A DNA stretch of 64,000 bases, from the NCBI RefSeq assembly GCF_004348685.1, contig NZ_SMKO01000008.1:1-64000 (forward strand), given 5' to 3'. The position numbers and the translations under genes are program-made. Below, in pieces: positions 21,460 to 31,093 of the stretch. The DNA comes from Nonomuraea deserti. GTDB taxonomy: Bacteria > Actinomycetota > Actinomycetes > Streptosporangiales > Streptosporangiaceae. The notes under the pieces were generated by a model. The model was given only the letters and a program-made list of their open reading frames with translations. It did no database searches and was not told the DNA's origin. Each line of letters starts with the position of its first letter. The first letter of the stretch is position 1.

Positions 21460-22447
21460 CTACGGAACCGGCGGCATCCTCGGCTTGGGTGTCAGGACGG
21501 ATGTCGATCCGCCATCCTGTCAGTCGCGCGGCGAGCCGGGCATTCTGCCCCTCTTTGCCGATGGCCAGCGAGAGCTGGTAGTCGGGAACAATCACACGCG
21601 CCACACGCCCGTCGAGATCGAGAACCTCAACGTGGGAAACGCGCGCGGGGGACAGGGCATTCCCCACGAATTCGCCCGGATCTTCCGACCAGTCGATGAT
21701 GTCGATCTTCTCGCCGTGGAGCTCGGTCATCACGTTACGCACCCGTGACCCCATCGGGCCGATGCACGCGCCCTTGGCGTTGACGCCCGGCTTGCGCGAC
21801 CTGACCGCGATCTTCGTACGGTGGCCCGCCTCACGCGCCACCGCGGCGATCTCCACGGTGCCGTCGGCGATCTCCGGCACCTCGAGCGCGAAGAGCTTCT
21901 TCACCAGCCCGGGATGCGTGCGCGACAGGGTGACCGACGGGCCCTTGTGGCCCTTCTTCACCTGCACCACGTAGGCGCGGATGCGCTCGCCGTGAACGTA
22001 TTCCTCGCCGGGGACCTGCTCGGCGTGGGGCAGCACGGCCTCGATCTTGCCGAGGTCGACCAGCACCACGCGCGGATCCTTGCCCTGCTGGATGACGCCG
22101 GAGACCAGCTCGCCCTCGCGGCTGGCGAACTCGCCGAAGTTGATCTCGTCTTCGGCGTCGCGCAGCTGCTGCAGGATGACCTGCTTGGCGGTGGTGGCGG
22201 CGATCCTGCTGAAATTGCTGGGCGTATCGTCATATTCCCTGACGACCTCGCCTTCCTCGTCGACCTCGGCGGCCCAGATCGTGACGTGACCGCTCTGCCT
22301 GTCGAGCTCGGCACGCGCCTTGGAGGCGGCGCCGTCGGTGCGGAAGTAAGCGATCAGCAGCGCGTCCTCGATCGCCTTGACGACCAGGTCGAAGGAGATG
22401 TCCTTCTCCCGTTCGAGGCTGCGCAGGACGCTCATGTCGATGTCCAC
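21443..22447 (-). CDS. nusA: Transcription termination/antitermination factor NusA
   Basis: 334 residues from GTG at 22447, six bases after GGGGGGAG. The ATG four codons later is too far from that site. NusA binds RNA polymerase and nascent RNA to modulate pausing, termination and antitermination. The order is N-terminal domain, S1 domain ([12 protein letters not shown]) and two KH domains. Conserved [11 protein letters not shown] and [18 protein letters not shown] are present. As usual in actinobacteria, the acidic C-terminal repeats are absent. It is 13 bases from rimP. Confidence 0.96.
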   Translation of the reverse strand: MDIDMSVLRSLEREKDISFDLVVKAIEDALLIAYFRTDGAASKARAELDRQSGHVTIWAAEVDEEGEVVREYDDTPSNFSRIAATTAKQVILQQLRDAEDEINFGEFASREGELVSGVIQQGKDPRVVLVDLGKIEAVLPHAEQVPGEEYVHGERIRAYVVQVKKGHKGPSVTLSRTHPGLVKKLFALEVPEIADGTVEIAAVAREAGHRTKIAVRSRKPGVNAKGACIGPMGSRVRNVMTELHGEKIDIIDWSEDPGEFVGNALSPARVSHVEVLDLDGRVARVIVPDYQLSLAIGKEGQNARLAARLTGWRIDIRPDTQAEDAAGSVDASTR

Positions 22448-22460
22448 GACGGCTCCCCCC

Positions 22461-22946
22461 TTAGCCTTCGTCGCCGTCGACGTCGTCGATCCGGCGGAAC
22501 TCCACTTGTACCCGTCCCCGGGCCAGGTCTTCGTAATCAAGCCTGCGCGCGGCGCCCGCGACATCGAGGTCGACGCCGCCGGCGTCCGCCGCCAGGATGC
22601 GGCCCTCCACCACGGAGCCGTCTCTCATCTCGGCCTTCACCAGCCGTTTGGCGGCGCGCCGCCAGTGACGCGGCTCGGTGAGCGGGCGGTCGACGCCGGG
22701 CGAGGAGACCTCGAGCGTGTAGGCGGCCTGGCCCATCGCGTCGGTGTCGTCCAGAGCCGCGGAGACCGCCTGGCTCACGTCGGCGACGTCGTCGAGACTC
22801 ACCCCGCCGTCGCGGTCGACGATCACGCGCAGCAGCCGTCTCTTGCCGGCCTGCGTGACCGTGATGTCCTCCAGATCGAGGCCCTCCGCGCTGACCACGG
22901 GCTCAAGGAGCTTCATCAGGTGGTCGCGGGGTGATGCGCTGCCCAT
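22461..22946 (-). CDS. rimP: Ribosome maturation factor RimP
   Basis: 161 residues from ATG at 22946, preceded by GGGAGGT. RimP is needed for early 30S maturation. The core [16 protein letters not shown] and [12 protein letters not shown] are hallmark sequences. It is the first gene of the rimP-nusA-ylxR-infB run, so the promoter should lie at about 22950-23250. The leader contains one copy of the dispersed repeat at 22963-22991. Confidence 0.95.
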   Translation of the reverse strand: MGSASPRDHLMKLLEPVVSAEGLDLEDITVTQAGKRRLLRVIVDRDGGVSLDDVADVSQAVSAALDDTDAMGQAAYTLEVSSPGVDRPLTEPRHWRRAAKRLVKAEMRDGSVVEGRILAADAGGVDLDVAGAARRLDYEDLARGRVQVEFRRIDDVDGDEG

Positions 22947-22962
22947 ATCGACCTCCCTATTG

Positions 22963-22991
22963 TCATGTCTCAGCCGGGCGGACCTCGCCTC
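22963..22991. repeat. Dispersed repeat copy 2 in the rimP leader
   Basis: Same blocks as 7554-7578 with AGCC inserted between them. It begins 17 bases upstream of the rimP start codon, so it probably lies in the transcribed 5' leader. Confidence 0.5.
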
Positions 22992-23253
22992 TGGCTCTCC
23001 GCCGCCTGGCCGCTCGGCCAGCGACGACAGTTGACACCCTATCCGTACGGGGGCACGAAAAGAGCGCCACTCGTCGTGCTCGAATGGCGGAGCGTCGCCT
23101 GACAACGATCCGGGGTGCCAGCCCTTACGATGCTACCGATGAGAAAGCTGCCGGGCGGGCTGCCGCCACGGCATCAGCACGGCACGGCGGTTGAGCGGCC
23201 GGCTGATGAGCAGGTTTCTCGTCCGTCCGCTCCATGAACAGTGGGAGGTCAAA

Positions 23254-23760
23254 CCCGTGCGCCCGCGTCAGCTCTCCAGGCGTGCCCTGCTGGCGGGCGG
23301 AGCGGCCGCTCTCACCGCGTGCAGCGCGTCCGGCCCTTCGCAGCCGTCCTCGCCGCCGTCCGACTCGCCGGAGACGGTGCTGGTGAAGGGGCTGATCGCG
23401 GAGAAGGAGGGCACGATCGCGCTCTATTCGTCGCTGATCGCCGACGGCGCGCGGAAGCTCGTGCCGTTCCGCGACCGGCACCAGGCGCACGTCGACACGC
23501 TGCGCAAGCACGTGCCCCCCGGCTCAGCGACCCCGGCCGGATCGCCCACGGGGTCGCCGTCCGGGTCGCCGACGGGGTCGCCGTCCGCTCGTGCCACGCG
23601 GGAGAAACCCTCGCTGTCGCGGCTGCGGTCGCTGGAGCGGAAGGCGGCGGCGCGGCGCGCCCGCCAGCTCGCCGGCCTGTCACCGGGGATGGCCCAGCTG
23701 ATCGCCAGCATCGGCGCCTGCGAGGCCGCCCACGCCGCCGCCCTGCCGAGGTCGTTGTGA
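23254..23760 (+). CDS. Lipoprotein of the DUF4439-pair type
   Basis: 168 residues from GTG at 23254, with GGGAGG eight bases before it. The N-terminus is twin-arginine-like (Q-L-S-R-R-A-L-L-A-G-G) with a lipobox-like L-T-A-C, so an exported lipoprotein is likely. The middle is a Gly/Ser/Pro/Thr repeat (G-S-P-T-G-S-P-S-G) flanked by helical segments rich in Glu, Ala and Arg, consistent with a ferritin-like bundle split by a flexible linker. It overlaps the next gene by GTGA. Divergent from rimP. The function of this pair is not established. Confidence 0.7.
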   Translation, partial: PVRPRQLSRRALLAGGAAALTACSASGPSQPSSPPSDSPETVLVKGLIAEKEGTIALYSSLIADGARKLVPFRDRHQAHVDTLRKHVPPGSATPAGSPTGSPSGSPTGSPSARATREKPSLSRLRSLERKAAARRARQLAGLSPGMAQLIASIGACEAAHAAALPRSL

Positions 23761-24227
23761 ACCCGGTCGACATCGAGAAGCTGCGCAGGGCGCTGGCGGC
23801 CGAGCACGCCGCGCTGTTCGCGTACGGGCTGCTCGGCGCGCGCACGTCGGGGTCGTTGCGCGACAGGATGACCGCCGCCTTCGACGACCACCGGGCCGCC
23901 CGCGACCAGCTGCGCGGCTACATCACCTCGCGGGGCGGCAAGCCCGCCGAGCCCGACGCCTCCTACGCGCTGCCGTACGTCCCCTCCGACGCCGCGCAGG
24001 CCGCCAAGCTGGCGGTGCACCTGGAGAACGGCGTCACGGCCGCCTACCTCGAGCTGGCCGCCGCGCAGGACGACGCGCTGCGCCGCTACGCCGCGCTGGC
24101 CATGCAGAAGGCCGTGATCCGCTCCTATGCCTTCCGCCCCGCCCAGCCGCCGGCGTTCCCGGGCATGCCGGCACCGCCGCCGGCGACGCCGTCCCCCTCG
24201 TCGTCACCGGTACAGGACGGAGAGTAG
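23757..24227 (+). CDS. DUF4439 ferritin-like domain protein
   Basis: 156 residues from GTG overlapping the upstream stop. Helices of the type L-R-R-A-L-A-A-E-H-A-A-L-F-A-Y-G and R-D-Q-L-R-G-Y-I fit the DUF4439 ferritin-like fold. Glu and His sit at positions that could bind metal (A-E-H, D-D-H). The C-terminal 30 residues are Pro/Ser-rich. No signal peptide is visible, so it may act inside or form a complex with the upstream lipoprotein's domain. The last 24 bases overlap the convergent ArsR-type gene. Confidence 0.75.
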   Translation: MNPVDIEKLRRALAAEHAALFAYGLLGARTSGSLRDRMTAAFDDHRAARDQLRGYITSRGGKPAEPDASYALPYVPSDAAQAAKLAVHLENGVTAAYLELAAAQDDALRRYAALAMQKAVIRSYAFRPAQPPAFPGMPAPPPATPSPSSSPVQDGE

Positions 24228-25280
24228 GTCGGGCCCGAGGCGCTCGATGGCGGCCGCGTCCAGCTGGTAGTAGACGACCGAGCCGCGCCGGTGGGTGTGG
24301 ACCAGGTCGGCCTCCCTGAGCCTGCGCAGGTGCCTGGAGACCTGGGGCGCGGTCATGCCGAGCTGGGTGGCCAGCTCGGCGGTGGCGACCGGGTTGCGCA
24401 GGATCGCGTAGCAGAGCCGCAGCCTCGTCGGGTCCTGCAGGGCGGCGAGCCGGCGCCTGGCCGTCTCCAGGGTCGGCGCGGGAGCGGCGCCGGCGCTGTA
24501 CTGGATGACGACGGGATGGCCGGGAAAGTGCTTGATCACGAGGTGTGGCCGCCCGTGAACGGTCGGCACGATCAGGCAGGGACGCCCGGCGTCCACGCGG
24601 GCGGTGGCGCTGTAGAGCTTGCCGAACACGATCCGCAGCGACCCCGACGCGGTCCTGGTCGCGGTGGCGGTCGGGAGGTCGGCGAGGGCCAGCGGCCCGC
24701 GCGTGCGCAGGTCACGCGTACGCAGCGCGCCGTCGTGGTCGATCGCCTGGCGCAGCGACGGCCATTCGGCGTCGAACACCGCGGCGGCGAAGCGGGTGAG
24801 GAAGGCGAGCAGTTCTTCGCGGAACCCCTCGGGGTCGGCGCGCAGCCGGGCGCCGATCTCCACGCGGCTGGTGGAGATCAGCCGCATCCGGTTCAGCTCC
24901 TCGTCGCCGAGCAGCGGCGCCAGCTCGGTGTCGTTCTTGCCGATCAGGGCCTGCACGGTCATCGCGGTGAAGTCGCCGATGGGCAGCTCGGCCACCTCCC
25001 GCAGCTCGCCGGCCAGGGTGCGCTTGGGGTCGGCGGACAGCGGCAGCAGGTAGCGGGCCCGGAAGGCGCCCCAGAGCGGCGCCCAGGCGGCGGCCGCCGC
25101 CAGCAGCCCGTCGGGCAGGTCGCGGTGCGCCCTGGCGGCCCAGGCGGCACTGGCGGGGTGGTGCCCTGGCTCGTCGAACGCGTGCAGGCAGGCGCACAGC
25201 TCGGCCAGTGGCGAGCGCCGCACGACGATGGATTCGGTGGCGGATGAGTCGAGGAACAGCGTGACGGCCACCCTGCACAT
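24204..25280 (-). CDS. ArsR-type winged-helix regulator with N-terminal effector domain
   Basis: 358 residues. The C-terminal ~90 form an ArsR winged helix: R-R-L-A-A-L-Q-D-P-T-R-L-R-L-C-Y-A-I-L, then the recognition helix T-A-P-Q-V-S-R-H-L-R-R-L-R, then a wing ending V-V-Y-Y-Q-L. The N-terminal ~250 residues match the general layout of the DUF5937-type actinobacterial ArsR proteins. There are no Cys metal-binding pairs near the recognition helix, so metal sensing is unlikely; the ligand is unknown. It is divergent from the hydrolase-tct operon 60 bases away, with a palindrome over its start, and may control that operon. Confidence 0.8.
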   Translation of the reverse strand: MCRVAVTLFLDSSATESIVVRRSPLAELCACLHAFDEPGHHPASAAWAARAHRDLPDGLLAAAAAWAPLWGAFRARYLLPLSADPKRTLAGELREVAELPIGDFTAMTVQALIGKNDTELAPLLGDEELNRMRLISTSRVEIGARLRADPEGFREELLAFLTRFAAAVFDAEWPSLRQAIDHDGALRTRDLRTRGPLALADLPTATATRTASGSLRIVFGKLYSATARVDAGRPCLIVPTVHGRPHLVIKHFPGHPVVIQYSAGAAPAPTLETARRRLAALQDPTRLRLCYAILRNPVATAELATQLGMTAPQVSRHLRRLREADLVHTHRRGSVVYYQLDAAAIERLGPDLLSVLYR

Positions 25281-25298
25281 TACCGCGTACGCGTCAAT
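25279..25298. promoter_or_regulatory. Palindrome between the ArsR-type gene and the hydrolase-tct operon
   Basis: ATT-N2-CGCGTACGCG-N2-AAT is symmetrical at 16 of 20 positions. It covers the start of the regulator gene and lies about 42 bases before the hydrolase start, suitable for an operator controlling both directions. The regulator that binds it is inferred. Confidence 0.5.
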
Positions 25299-25339
25299 CT
25301 CCTTGCGGCTGACCCCGCGTTTACCGAGGCTGTCGCCTC

Positions 25340-26185
25340 ATGACTGAGGCATTGCATGTGGTCAGGCATCCGACCGCCTTCTACTCGGCGGGCGCCACGA
25401 CCGTGTTCGCGTCGAAGTTCGACCAGCGGTTCTCGTACTGCCTGTACGTGCCGTCCACGCACGACCCGGACGGCGCTTCCCTGCCGATGGTGGTTCTGCA
25501 GCACGGGACCGGCCGGCGCGGCCCGCAGTATCGCGACAACTTCGCCGGGTGGGCCGAGGAGCACGGCTGCCTGGTGCTCGCCCCGCTCTTCCCCGCCGGC
25601 ATCGAGGACCCGCACGACCTGCATGCCTTCAAGTTCATCCGGTACGGGGACATCCGCTTCGACCGTGTCCTGCTGGCCATGGTGGACGAGGTCGCCGAGC
25701 GCTTCAACGTGGTGGCGGAACGGTTCCTGCTGCATGGATTCTCCGGTGGCGGCCAGTTCGTGCACCGGTTCGGCTACCTGCACCCCGACCGGCTGTCCGG
25801 ATTGTCCATTGGTGCACCAGGGCGGATAACGTACATCGACCACACGAGCCCGTGGTGGATCGGGCTGAAGGGGTTCGAGGAGGAGTTCGGCTGCCCGCCC
25901 AGGGTGGAGGAACTGCGCGACGTGCCGGTGCAGATGGTGGTGGGCAGCGCCGACGTGGAGACCTGGGAGATCAACAACCGGGGCGACAGCAACTGGATGG
26001 ACGGCGCCGACGCCCACGGCCTCACCCGCGTCGAGCGGCTCACGGCCCTGCGCGACAACTTCGAGGCCCACGGCATCAGCGTGCGGTTCGACGTCGTGCC
26101 CGGCATCGGCCACCAGCCGATGCGGGTGCTCGAACCGGTCAAGGACTTCTTCGCCTCGATCCTCACCCCCCGGGAGTCATCATGA
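25340..26185 (+). CDS. Alpha/beta-hydrolase (esterase-like)
   Basis: 281 residues. The nucleophile elbow is G-F-S-G-G, the oxyanion region is Q-H-G-T-G, and a late G-I-G-H-Q supplies the catalytic His, so the triad is complete. The fold resembles PHB-depolymerase/feruloyl-esterase-like cytoplasmic esterases; there is no signal peptide. It overlaps the solute-binding protein gene by ATGA and so begins a four-gene operon with tctC-tctB-tctA. The likely job is to hydrolyse an ester related to the carboxylate imported by that transporter; the substrate itself is not predictable. Confidence 0.75.
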   Translation: MTEALHVVRHPTAFYSAGATTVFASKFDQRFSYCLYVPSTHDPDGASLPMVVLQHGTGRRGPQYRDNFAGWAEEHGCLVLAPLFPAGIEDPHDLHAFKFIRYGDIRFDRVLLAMVDEVAERFNVVAERFLLHGFSGGGQFVHRFGYLHPDRLSGLSIGAPGRITYIDHTSPWWIGLKGFEEEFGCPPRVEELRDVPVQMVVGSADVETWEINNRGDSNWMDGADAHGLTRVERLTALRDNFEAHGISVRFDVVPGIGHQPMRVLEPVKDFFASILTPRESS

Positions 26186-27171
26186 AGATCAAGCTGCTGG
26201 CCGCCGTCGCGGCGGCCGTGACCCTCAGCAGCTGCGCCGTGGGCGGCGAGAGCGCCGACGCCGGGGCCGCCTACCCGAGCAAGGCCCTGTCGATCATGGC
26301 GCCGGGCAGTCCCGGCGGTGGCTGGGACACGCGGGCACGCGGCATCGCCGGCGCGCTCAGCGAGTGCAAGGTGGCCGACGTGGACGCCACGGTGACGAAC
26401 GTGCCCGGCGCGGGCGGCACGATCGGGCTGGCGCAGTTCGCCAAGCACAAGGGCGACCCCTACCAGCTCATGGTCATGGACAGCGTGACCATGCTGGGCG
26501 GCATCGTGAGCAACAAGTCTCCGGTGGACCTGTCCGAGCTCACCCCCGTGGCCGGGCTGAGCCGGGGGCCGAGCGCCATCGTCGTGCCCGCGAAGTCGCC
26601 GTACGAGGATCTGAAGTCGCTGCTCGACGCGATGGAGGCCAAGCCGCGCAGCGTCAAGTGGACCGGCGGCTCCCTCGGAGGCCCCGGCCAGATGACGGTG
26701 GCGGGGCTGGCCAAGGAGCGCGGCGTCGCCGCCAAGGAGATCAACTTCGTGCCCACCGCGGGTGGCGGCGAGACCATGAACCTGCTGCTCAGCGGGGCCG
26801 CCACGGCCGGCATCGACACGGTCGCCGAGCTGCGCGCGCAGATCGAGGCAGGTGAGCTGCGGGCGCTCTCGGTCGACTCCGAGCAGCGGGTCCCCGGCCT
26901 CGACGCGCCCACGATGAAGGAGCTCGGCCTGGGCGACGAGGCGGTCTCCACGCTGGCCGGCGTGCTCGCGCCCGCCGGGCTGACCGAGGAGCAGCAGCAG
27001 GAGGTGATCGGCCTGCTCGACAAGGTGCGCAAGACCTCGTGCTGGAAGAAGGACCTGGAGCGCAACAACTGGACCGAGGACTGGAAGCCGGGTGACGAGT
27101 TCGGCAAGGTGCTGGCCGAGCAGCGCGCGCAGGTCACCGCCATCCTGGGCGATCTGGGGCTCGGCAAGTGA
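26182..27171 (+). CDS. tctC: Tripartite tricarboxylate transporter solute-binding lipoprotein
   Basis: 329 residues. A lipoprotein signal with lipobox L-S-S-C anchors it outside the membrane. The TctC/Bug fold shows the usual start after the signal, Y-P-S-K-A-L-S-I-M-A-P-G-S-P-G-G-G-W-D, and N-V-P-G-A-G-G-T-I-G, which shape the carboxylate-binding pocket. Relatives bind citrate, tricarballylate, dicarboxylates or aromatic acids. Operon position between the hydrolase and the two membrane subunits is the standard tctCBA order. Confidence 0.92.
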   Translation: MKIKLLAAVAAAVTLSSCAVGGESADAGAAYPSKALSIMAPGSPGGGWDTRARGIAGALSECKVADVDATVTNVPGAGGTIGLAQFAKHKGDPYQLMVMDSVTMLGGIVSNKSPVDLSELTPVAGLSRGPSAIVVPAKSPYEDLKSLLDAMEAKPRSVKWTGGSLGGPGQMTVAGLAKERGVAAKEINFVPTAGGGETMNLLLSGAATAGIDTVAELRAQIEAGELRALSVDSEQRVPGLDAPTMKELGLGDEAVSTLAGVLAPAGLTEEQQQEVIGLLDKVRKTSCWKKDLERNNWTEDWKPGDEFGKVLAEQRAQVTAILGDLGLGK

Positions 27172-27614
27172 CGCAGCGGATCGTCTCCGCCGGTTTCCTG
27201 CTCGCGGCCGTGGTCGTGCTGGTCCAGGCCTTCGCGATCCCGCGGGGCGAGGGTTACCAGGCCGTGGGGCCGCGGGCGTTCCCGCTGCTGGTCGGCGGCG
27301 GGCTGGCGGTAGTGGCCGTGATCGGGGCCGTCCAGGCCTTCAGGGCCGGCCCGCAGGACGCCGAGGAGGAGACGCACTGGCCGTCGGTGCTGATGCTGGT
27401 GGCGGCGCTGGCGGGCTACGCCCTGGTCCTGGTCCCCGCCGGCTACTGGCAGGCCACGACCGTGTTCTTCGCGGTCGTGGCCAGGGTGCTGGGCAGCAGG
27501 AAGCTCCTGCGCGACGCGGTCGTGGGGCTGGTGCTGGCGCTGGCCACGTACTTCCTGTTCGACCGGCTGCTCGGCATCACGCTGCCGCCCGGCCTGGTCA
27601 GATTGGCTATCTGA
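27168..27614 (+). CDS. tctB: Tripartite tricarboxylate transporter small membrane subunit
   Basis: 148 residues from GTG overlapping the tctC stop. Four hydrophobic segments, starting F-L-L-A-A-V-V-V-L-V-Q-A-F-A-I-P-R, and a conserved G-P-R-A-F-P-L-L motif match TctB. It pairs with TctA in the membrane. Confidence 0.9.
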   Translation: MTQRIVSAGFLLAAVVVLVQAFAIPRGEGYQAVGPRAFPLLVGGGLAVVAVIGAVQAFRAGPQDAEEETHWPSVLMLVAALAGYALVLVPAGYWQATTVFFAVVARVLGSRKLLRDAVVGLVLALATYFLFDRLLGITLPPGLVRLAI

Positions 27615-27615
27615 C

Positions 27616-29115
27616 ATGGACGTGCTCGGCAACCTGCTCGACGGTTTCGCTCACGCGCTGAGCCTGCAGAACCTGCTGCTCGCCGTCCTCGGCGTCACCC
27701 TCGGCACGCTGGTGGGGGTGCTGCCAGGGCTCGGGCCCGCCACGACGATCGCGCTGCTGCTGCCGCTGACCCTCGTGTTCGACCCGGTCGGGGCGTTCGT
27801 GATGTTCGCCGGCATCTACTACGGCGGCATGTACGGCGGCTCGACCACCGCCATCCTGCTCAACATCCCCGGCGAGACGGCCTCCATCCCCACGACGCTG
27901 GAGGGCCATCCGATGGCCAGGCGCGGCCGGGCGGGGGCGGCGCTGGCGACGGCGGCCATCGGGTCATTCGTGGCGGGCACGATCTCCACGGTCGTCATCA
28001 CCTTCCTGGCTCCCGGCATGTCGAACATCGCCAAGCTCATCCAGCCGGCCGAGTACTTCTCGATCATGGTGCTCGCCTTCGTGACGGTCACCTCGCTGAT
28101 GGGAAACTCGATCGTGCGCGGGCTGTCGAGCCTGCTCCTGGGGCTGACGATCGGGATGGTGGGGATCGACCAGATGACCGGCCAGCCGCGCTTCGCCTTC
28201 GGGCTGCCCGAGCTGTACGAAGGGCTGTCGGTGGTGGCGCTCGCGGTCGGGTTGTTCGCCGTGGCGGAGGCGGTCTCCACCGCCGCCTCCCGGAACCGGC
28301 CCGAGCAGGCCCCCGTGACGGTCGACGGCAGGATCGGGATGACCCGCGACGACTGGCGCCGCTCGTGGAAGCCGTGGCTGCGCGGGACGGCCTTCGGGCT
28401 GCCCATCGGGTCGCTGCCCGCCGGAGGCGCCGAGCTGCCCACGTTCCTCAGCTACAACGTGGAGAAGCGGTTGTCGCGGCACAAGGAGCAGTTCGGGCAG
28501 GGGGCCATCGAGGGGGTCGCCGGCCCCGAGGCCGCCAACAACGCGGCGTTCTCCGGAGTGCTGGTGCCGCTGCTCACGCTGGGCATCCCGACCTCGGCCA
28601 CGGCGAGCATGCTGCTGATCGCGTTCCAGATCTACGACGTGCAGCCGGGGCCGCGGCTCTTCGACCAGCAGCCGGTGCTCGTGTGGACGCTGATCGCCAG
28701 CCTCTATCTCGGCAACGTGATGCTGCTCGTGCTGAACCTGCCGCTGATCCGGGTCTGGGTGAAGCTGCTCAGCGTGCCCGCCGCGCTGCTGACGGCGGCC
28801 ATCCTCACCTTCGCCACGCTGGGGGTCTACTCGATCTCGCAGAGCGTGTTCGAGGTGCTGGTGGCGTACGGGTTCGGGCTGCTGGGGTGGGTGCTGCACC
28901 GGGCGCGGTATCCGGTGGCGCCGCTCATCCTGGGGGCGGTGCTGGGGCCGTTGATGGAGGTGCAGTTCAGGAGGGCGCTGGCGTTCAGCGAGGGCGACCC
29001 TTCGGTGTTCGTGACCCGGCCGGTGTCGCTGGCGATCCTGCTCGTGGCGGCGGCGTGCCTGATCGGGCCGGCGATCCTGCGCGGGCGCGCGAGGGCCGGC
29101 GTGCCGTCCGCCTGA
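27616..29115 (+). CDS. tctA: Tripartite tricarboxylate transporter large membrane subunit
   Basis: 499 residues with about twelve membrane segments. The hallmark [10 protein letters not shown] near residue 36 and the [20 protein letters not shown] stretch are those of TctA, the channel-forming subunit driven by an ion gradient. The second repeat carries P-E-A-A-N-N-A and T-L-G-I-P-T-S. It ends the operon; a 28-base tandem repeat and a strong hairpin follow. Confidence 0.95.
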   Translation: MDVLGNLLDGFAHALSLQNLLLAVLGVTLGTLVGVLPGLGPATTIALLLPLTLVFDPVGAFVMFAGIYYGGMYGGSTTAILLNIPGETASIPTTLEGHPMARRGRAGAALATAAIGSFVAGTISTVVITFLAPGMSNIAKLIQPAEYFSIMVLAFVTVTSLMGNSIVRGLSSLLLGLTIGMVGIDQMTGQPRFAFGLPELYEGLSVVALAVGLFAVAEAVSTAASRNRPEQAPVTVDGRIGMTRDDWRRSWKPWLRGTAFGLPIGSLPAGGAELPTFLSYNVEKRLSRHKEQFGQGAIEGVAGPEAANNAAFSGVLVPLLTLGIPTSATASMLLIAFQIYDVQPGPRLFDQQPVLVWTLIASLYLGNVMLLVLNLPLIRVWVKLLSVPAALLTAAILTFATLGVYSISQSVFEVLVAYGFGLLGWVLHRARYPVAPLILGAVLGPLMEVQFRRALAFSEGDPSVFVTRPVSLAILLVAAACLIGPAILRGRARAGVPSA

Positions 29116-29116
29116 G

Positions 29117-29217
29117 GGCGCCAGGATGCCGTCCTAGCGACAGCGGCGCCAGGATGCCGTCCTCCGACAGCAGCGCCAGGATGCCGTCCCCCGGACAACA
29201 GCGCCGGATGCCGTCCT
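29117..29217. repeat. 28-base tandem repeat, four copies
   Basis: Units beginning GGCGCCAGGATGCCGTCCT start at 29117 and 29145; the GCGCC of units three and four starts at 29173 and 29201, keeping the 28-base period. The period is not a multiple of three and no frame is kept open, so it is intergenic. It lies between the tctA stop and the shared terminator. Confidence 0.85.
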
Positions 29218-29227
29218 GCTGTCAGGA

Positions 29228-29261
29228 CGCGGCGCCCGTCCTCAAGCGGACGGGCGCCGCG
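29228..29261. terminator. Bidirectional terminator between tctA and proS
   Basis: Perfect 14-base stem (29228-29241 with 29248-29261) and six-base loop, placed between the convergent tctA and proS genes. Confidence 0.85.
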
Positions 29262-29269
29262 GCGGAACG

Positions 29270-31012
29270 TCAGGTGGTGGCGGCGGCGATGCGGTCGGCG
29301 GCCTCGGCGAGCGGGATCTCCGACTTCGCGCCGGAGACGCGGTCGCGCAGCTCGACCACGCCCTGCGCCAGGCCGCGCCCGACCACCACGATCGTCGGCA
29401 GCCCCAGCAGCTCGGCGTCCTTGAACTTCACTCCGGGCGAGACCTGCGCCCGGTCGTCCACCAGCACCCGCAGGCCGCGCGACTCCAGCTCGGCGGCCAG
29501 TTCGAGCGCGGCCTCGACCTGGTTCTCCTTGCCGGTGCCGACGATGTGCACGTCGGCGGGCGCGACCTCGCGCGGCCACACCAGCCCGAGCGAGTCGTGC
29601 AGTTGCTCCGCGATGACCGCCACGGCACGCGAGACGCCGATGCCGTAGGAGCCCATCGTGACGCGGACGGGCTTGCCGTCGGGGCCGAGCGCGTCGAGCC
29701 CGGCCACGTCGGCGTATTTGCGGCCGAGCTGGAAGATGTGGCCGATCTCGATGCCGCGGTCGATGGACAGCTCGGAGCCGCAGCGCGGGCAGGCGTCGCC
29801 GGCGCGCACCTCGGCGGCCTCGATCGTGCCGTCGGGGACGAAGTCGCGCCCCGCGACCACGTTGGCGGCGTGCTTGCCGGGCTCGTTGGCGCCCGTCACC
29901 CAGGACGTGCCGGTGACGACGCGCGGGTCGACGAGGTAGCGGATGCCGAGCTCGCGCAGGACCTGCGGGCCGATGTAGCCGCGCACGAGGCCCGGGTGCC
30001 TGGCGAAGTCGGCGGCCTCGAAGATGGCGGGCTCGCCGGGCGCCAGGGCGGCCTCGAGGCGCTTGAAGTCGACCTCGCGGTCGCCGGGCACGCCGATGAC
30101 CAGCGTCTCGACCTTGTCCGAGCCGGGCGTGGTCACCTTGACGACGACGTTCTTGAGCGTGTCGGCGGCGGTGACGGACAGGCCGTGGTGCTCGTTGACG
30201 TACGACACCAGCGTCTCGATGGTCGGGGTGCCGGGGGTGTCCATGACCCGCAGCCCGGGCGCGTCGTCGAAGGAGCGAGCGGCGGGCGCGGGCGTGAGGA
30301 CGGCCTCGGCGTTGGCCGCGTAGCCGCAGGCGCGGCAGGCCACGAACGTGTCCTCGCCGGTGGGCGTGGGCGCCAGGAACTCCTCGGAGGCCGAGCCGCC
30401 CATCGCGCCCGACTGCGCGAAGACGATCGTGTAGTTGATGCCGAGGCGGTCGAACGTGCGGATGTAGGTCTCGCGGTGCTGCTCGTAGGAGCGCTTGAGC
30501 CCGTCGTCGTCGAGGTCGAAGGAGTAGGAGTCCTTCATGAGGAACTCGCGGCCGCGCAGGATGCCCGCCCTGGGCCGCGCCTCGTCGCGGTATTTGGTCT
30601 GGATCTGGTAGAGAATGACCGGGTAGTCCTTGTAGGAGGAGTATTCGCCCTTGACCATGTCGGCGAAGAGCTCCTCGTGCGTGGGGCCGAGCAGGTAGTC
30701 GGCGCCCTTGCGGTCGTGCAGGCGGAAGAGCGTGTCACCGTATTCGGTCCAGCGGCCGGTCGCCTCGTAGTATTCGCGGGGCAGCAGGGCGGGGAAGAGC
30801 ACCTCCTGGCCGCCCATCCGGTTCATCTCCTCGCGGACGATCCTGGTGATGTTGTCGAGCACCAGCTTGCCGAGGGGGAGCCAGGAGTAGATGCCGGGCG
30901 CCACGCGGCGGACGTAGCCGGCGCGGACGAGGAGCTTGTGGCTCGGGACTTCCGCGTCTGCCGGGTCGTCCCGCAGGGTGCGAAGAAACAACGACGACAT
31001 GCGCAGCAACAC
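29270..31012 (-). CDS. proS: Prolyl-tRNA synthetase (bacterial type, with editing insert)
   Basis: 580 residues. I place the start at GTG 31012, five bases after AAGGAG; this gives an N-terminus ([14 protein letters not shown]) like other actinobacterial ProRS. Class II motifs are visible: motif 2 region [12 protein letters not shown] and motif 3 [10 protein letters not shown] YbaK-like editing domain lies between motifs 2 and 3 (near residues 230-390), followed by the C-terminal anticodon-binding domain. GTG 31018 and ATG 31000 are other candidate starts. Confidence 0.96.
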   Translation of the reverse strand: MLLRMSSLFLRTLRDDPADAEVPSHKLLVRAGYVRRVAPGIYSWLPLGKLVLDNITRIVREEMNRMGGQEVLFPALLPREYYEATGRWTEYGDTLFRLHDRKGADYLLGPTHEELFADMVKGEYSSYKDYPVILYQIQTKYRDEARPRAGILRGREFLMKDSYSFDLDDDGLKRSYEQHRETYIRTFDRLGINYTIVFAQSGAMGGSASEEFLAPTPTGEDTFVACRACGYAANAEAVLTPAPAARSFDDAPGLRVMDTPGTPTIETLVSYVNEHHGLSVTAADTLKNVVVKVTTPGSDKVETLVIGVPGDREVDFKRLEAALAPGEPAIFEAADFARHPGLVRGYIGPQVLRELGIRYLVDPRVVTGTSWVTGANEPGKHAANVVAGRDFVPDGTIEAAEVRAGDACPRCGSELSIDRGIEIGHIFQLGRKYADVAGLDALGPDGKPVRVTMGSYGIGVSRAVAVIAEQLHDSLGLVWPREVAPADVHIVGTGKENQVEAALELAAELESRGLRVLVDDRAQVSPGVKFKDAELLGLPTIVVVGRGLAQGVVELRDRVSGAKSEIPLAEAADRIAAATT

Positions 31013-31093
31013 GGCCACTCCTTGCTCGAACCCGGGTCTGAAGGACTACAGGCTACCGACTCCCGGCGGCGCGCCGCTCTGCTTGTCCCACGG

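Noticed and set aside
29117-29217. CRISPR-like array
   Set aside because: The units are contiguous 28-base tandem repeats without unique spacers, and no cas genes are present.
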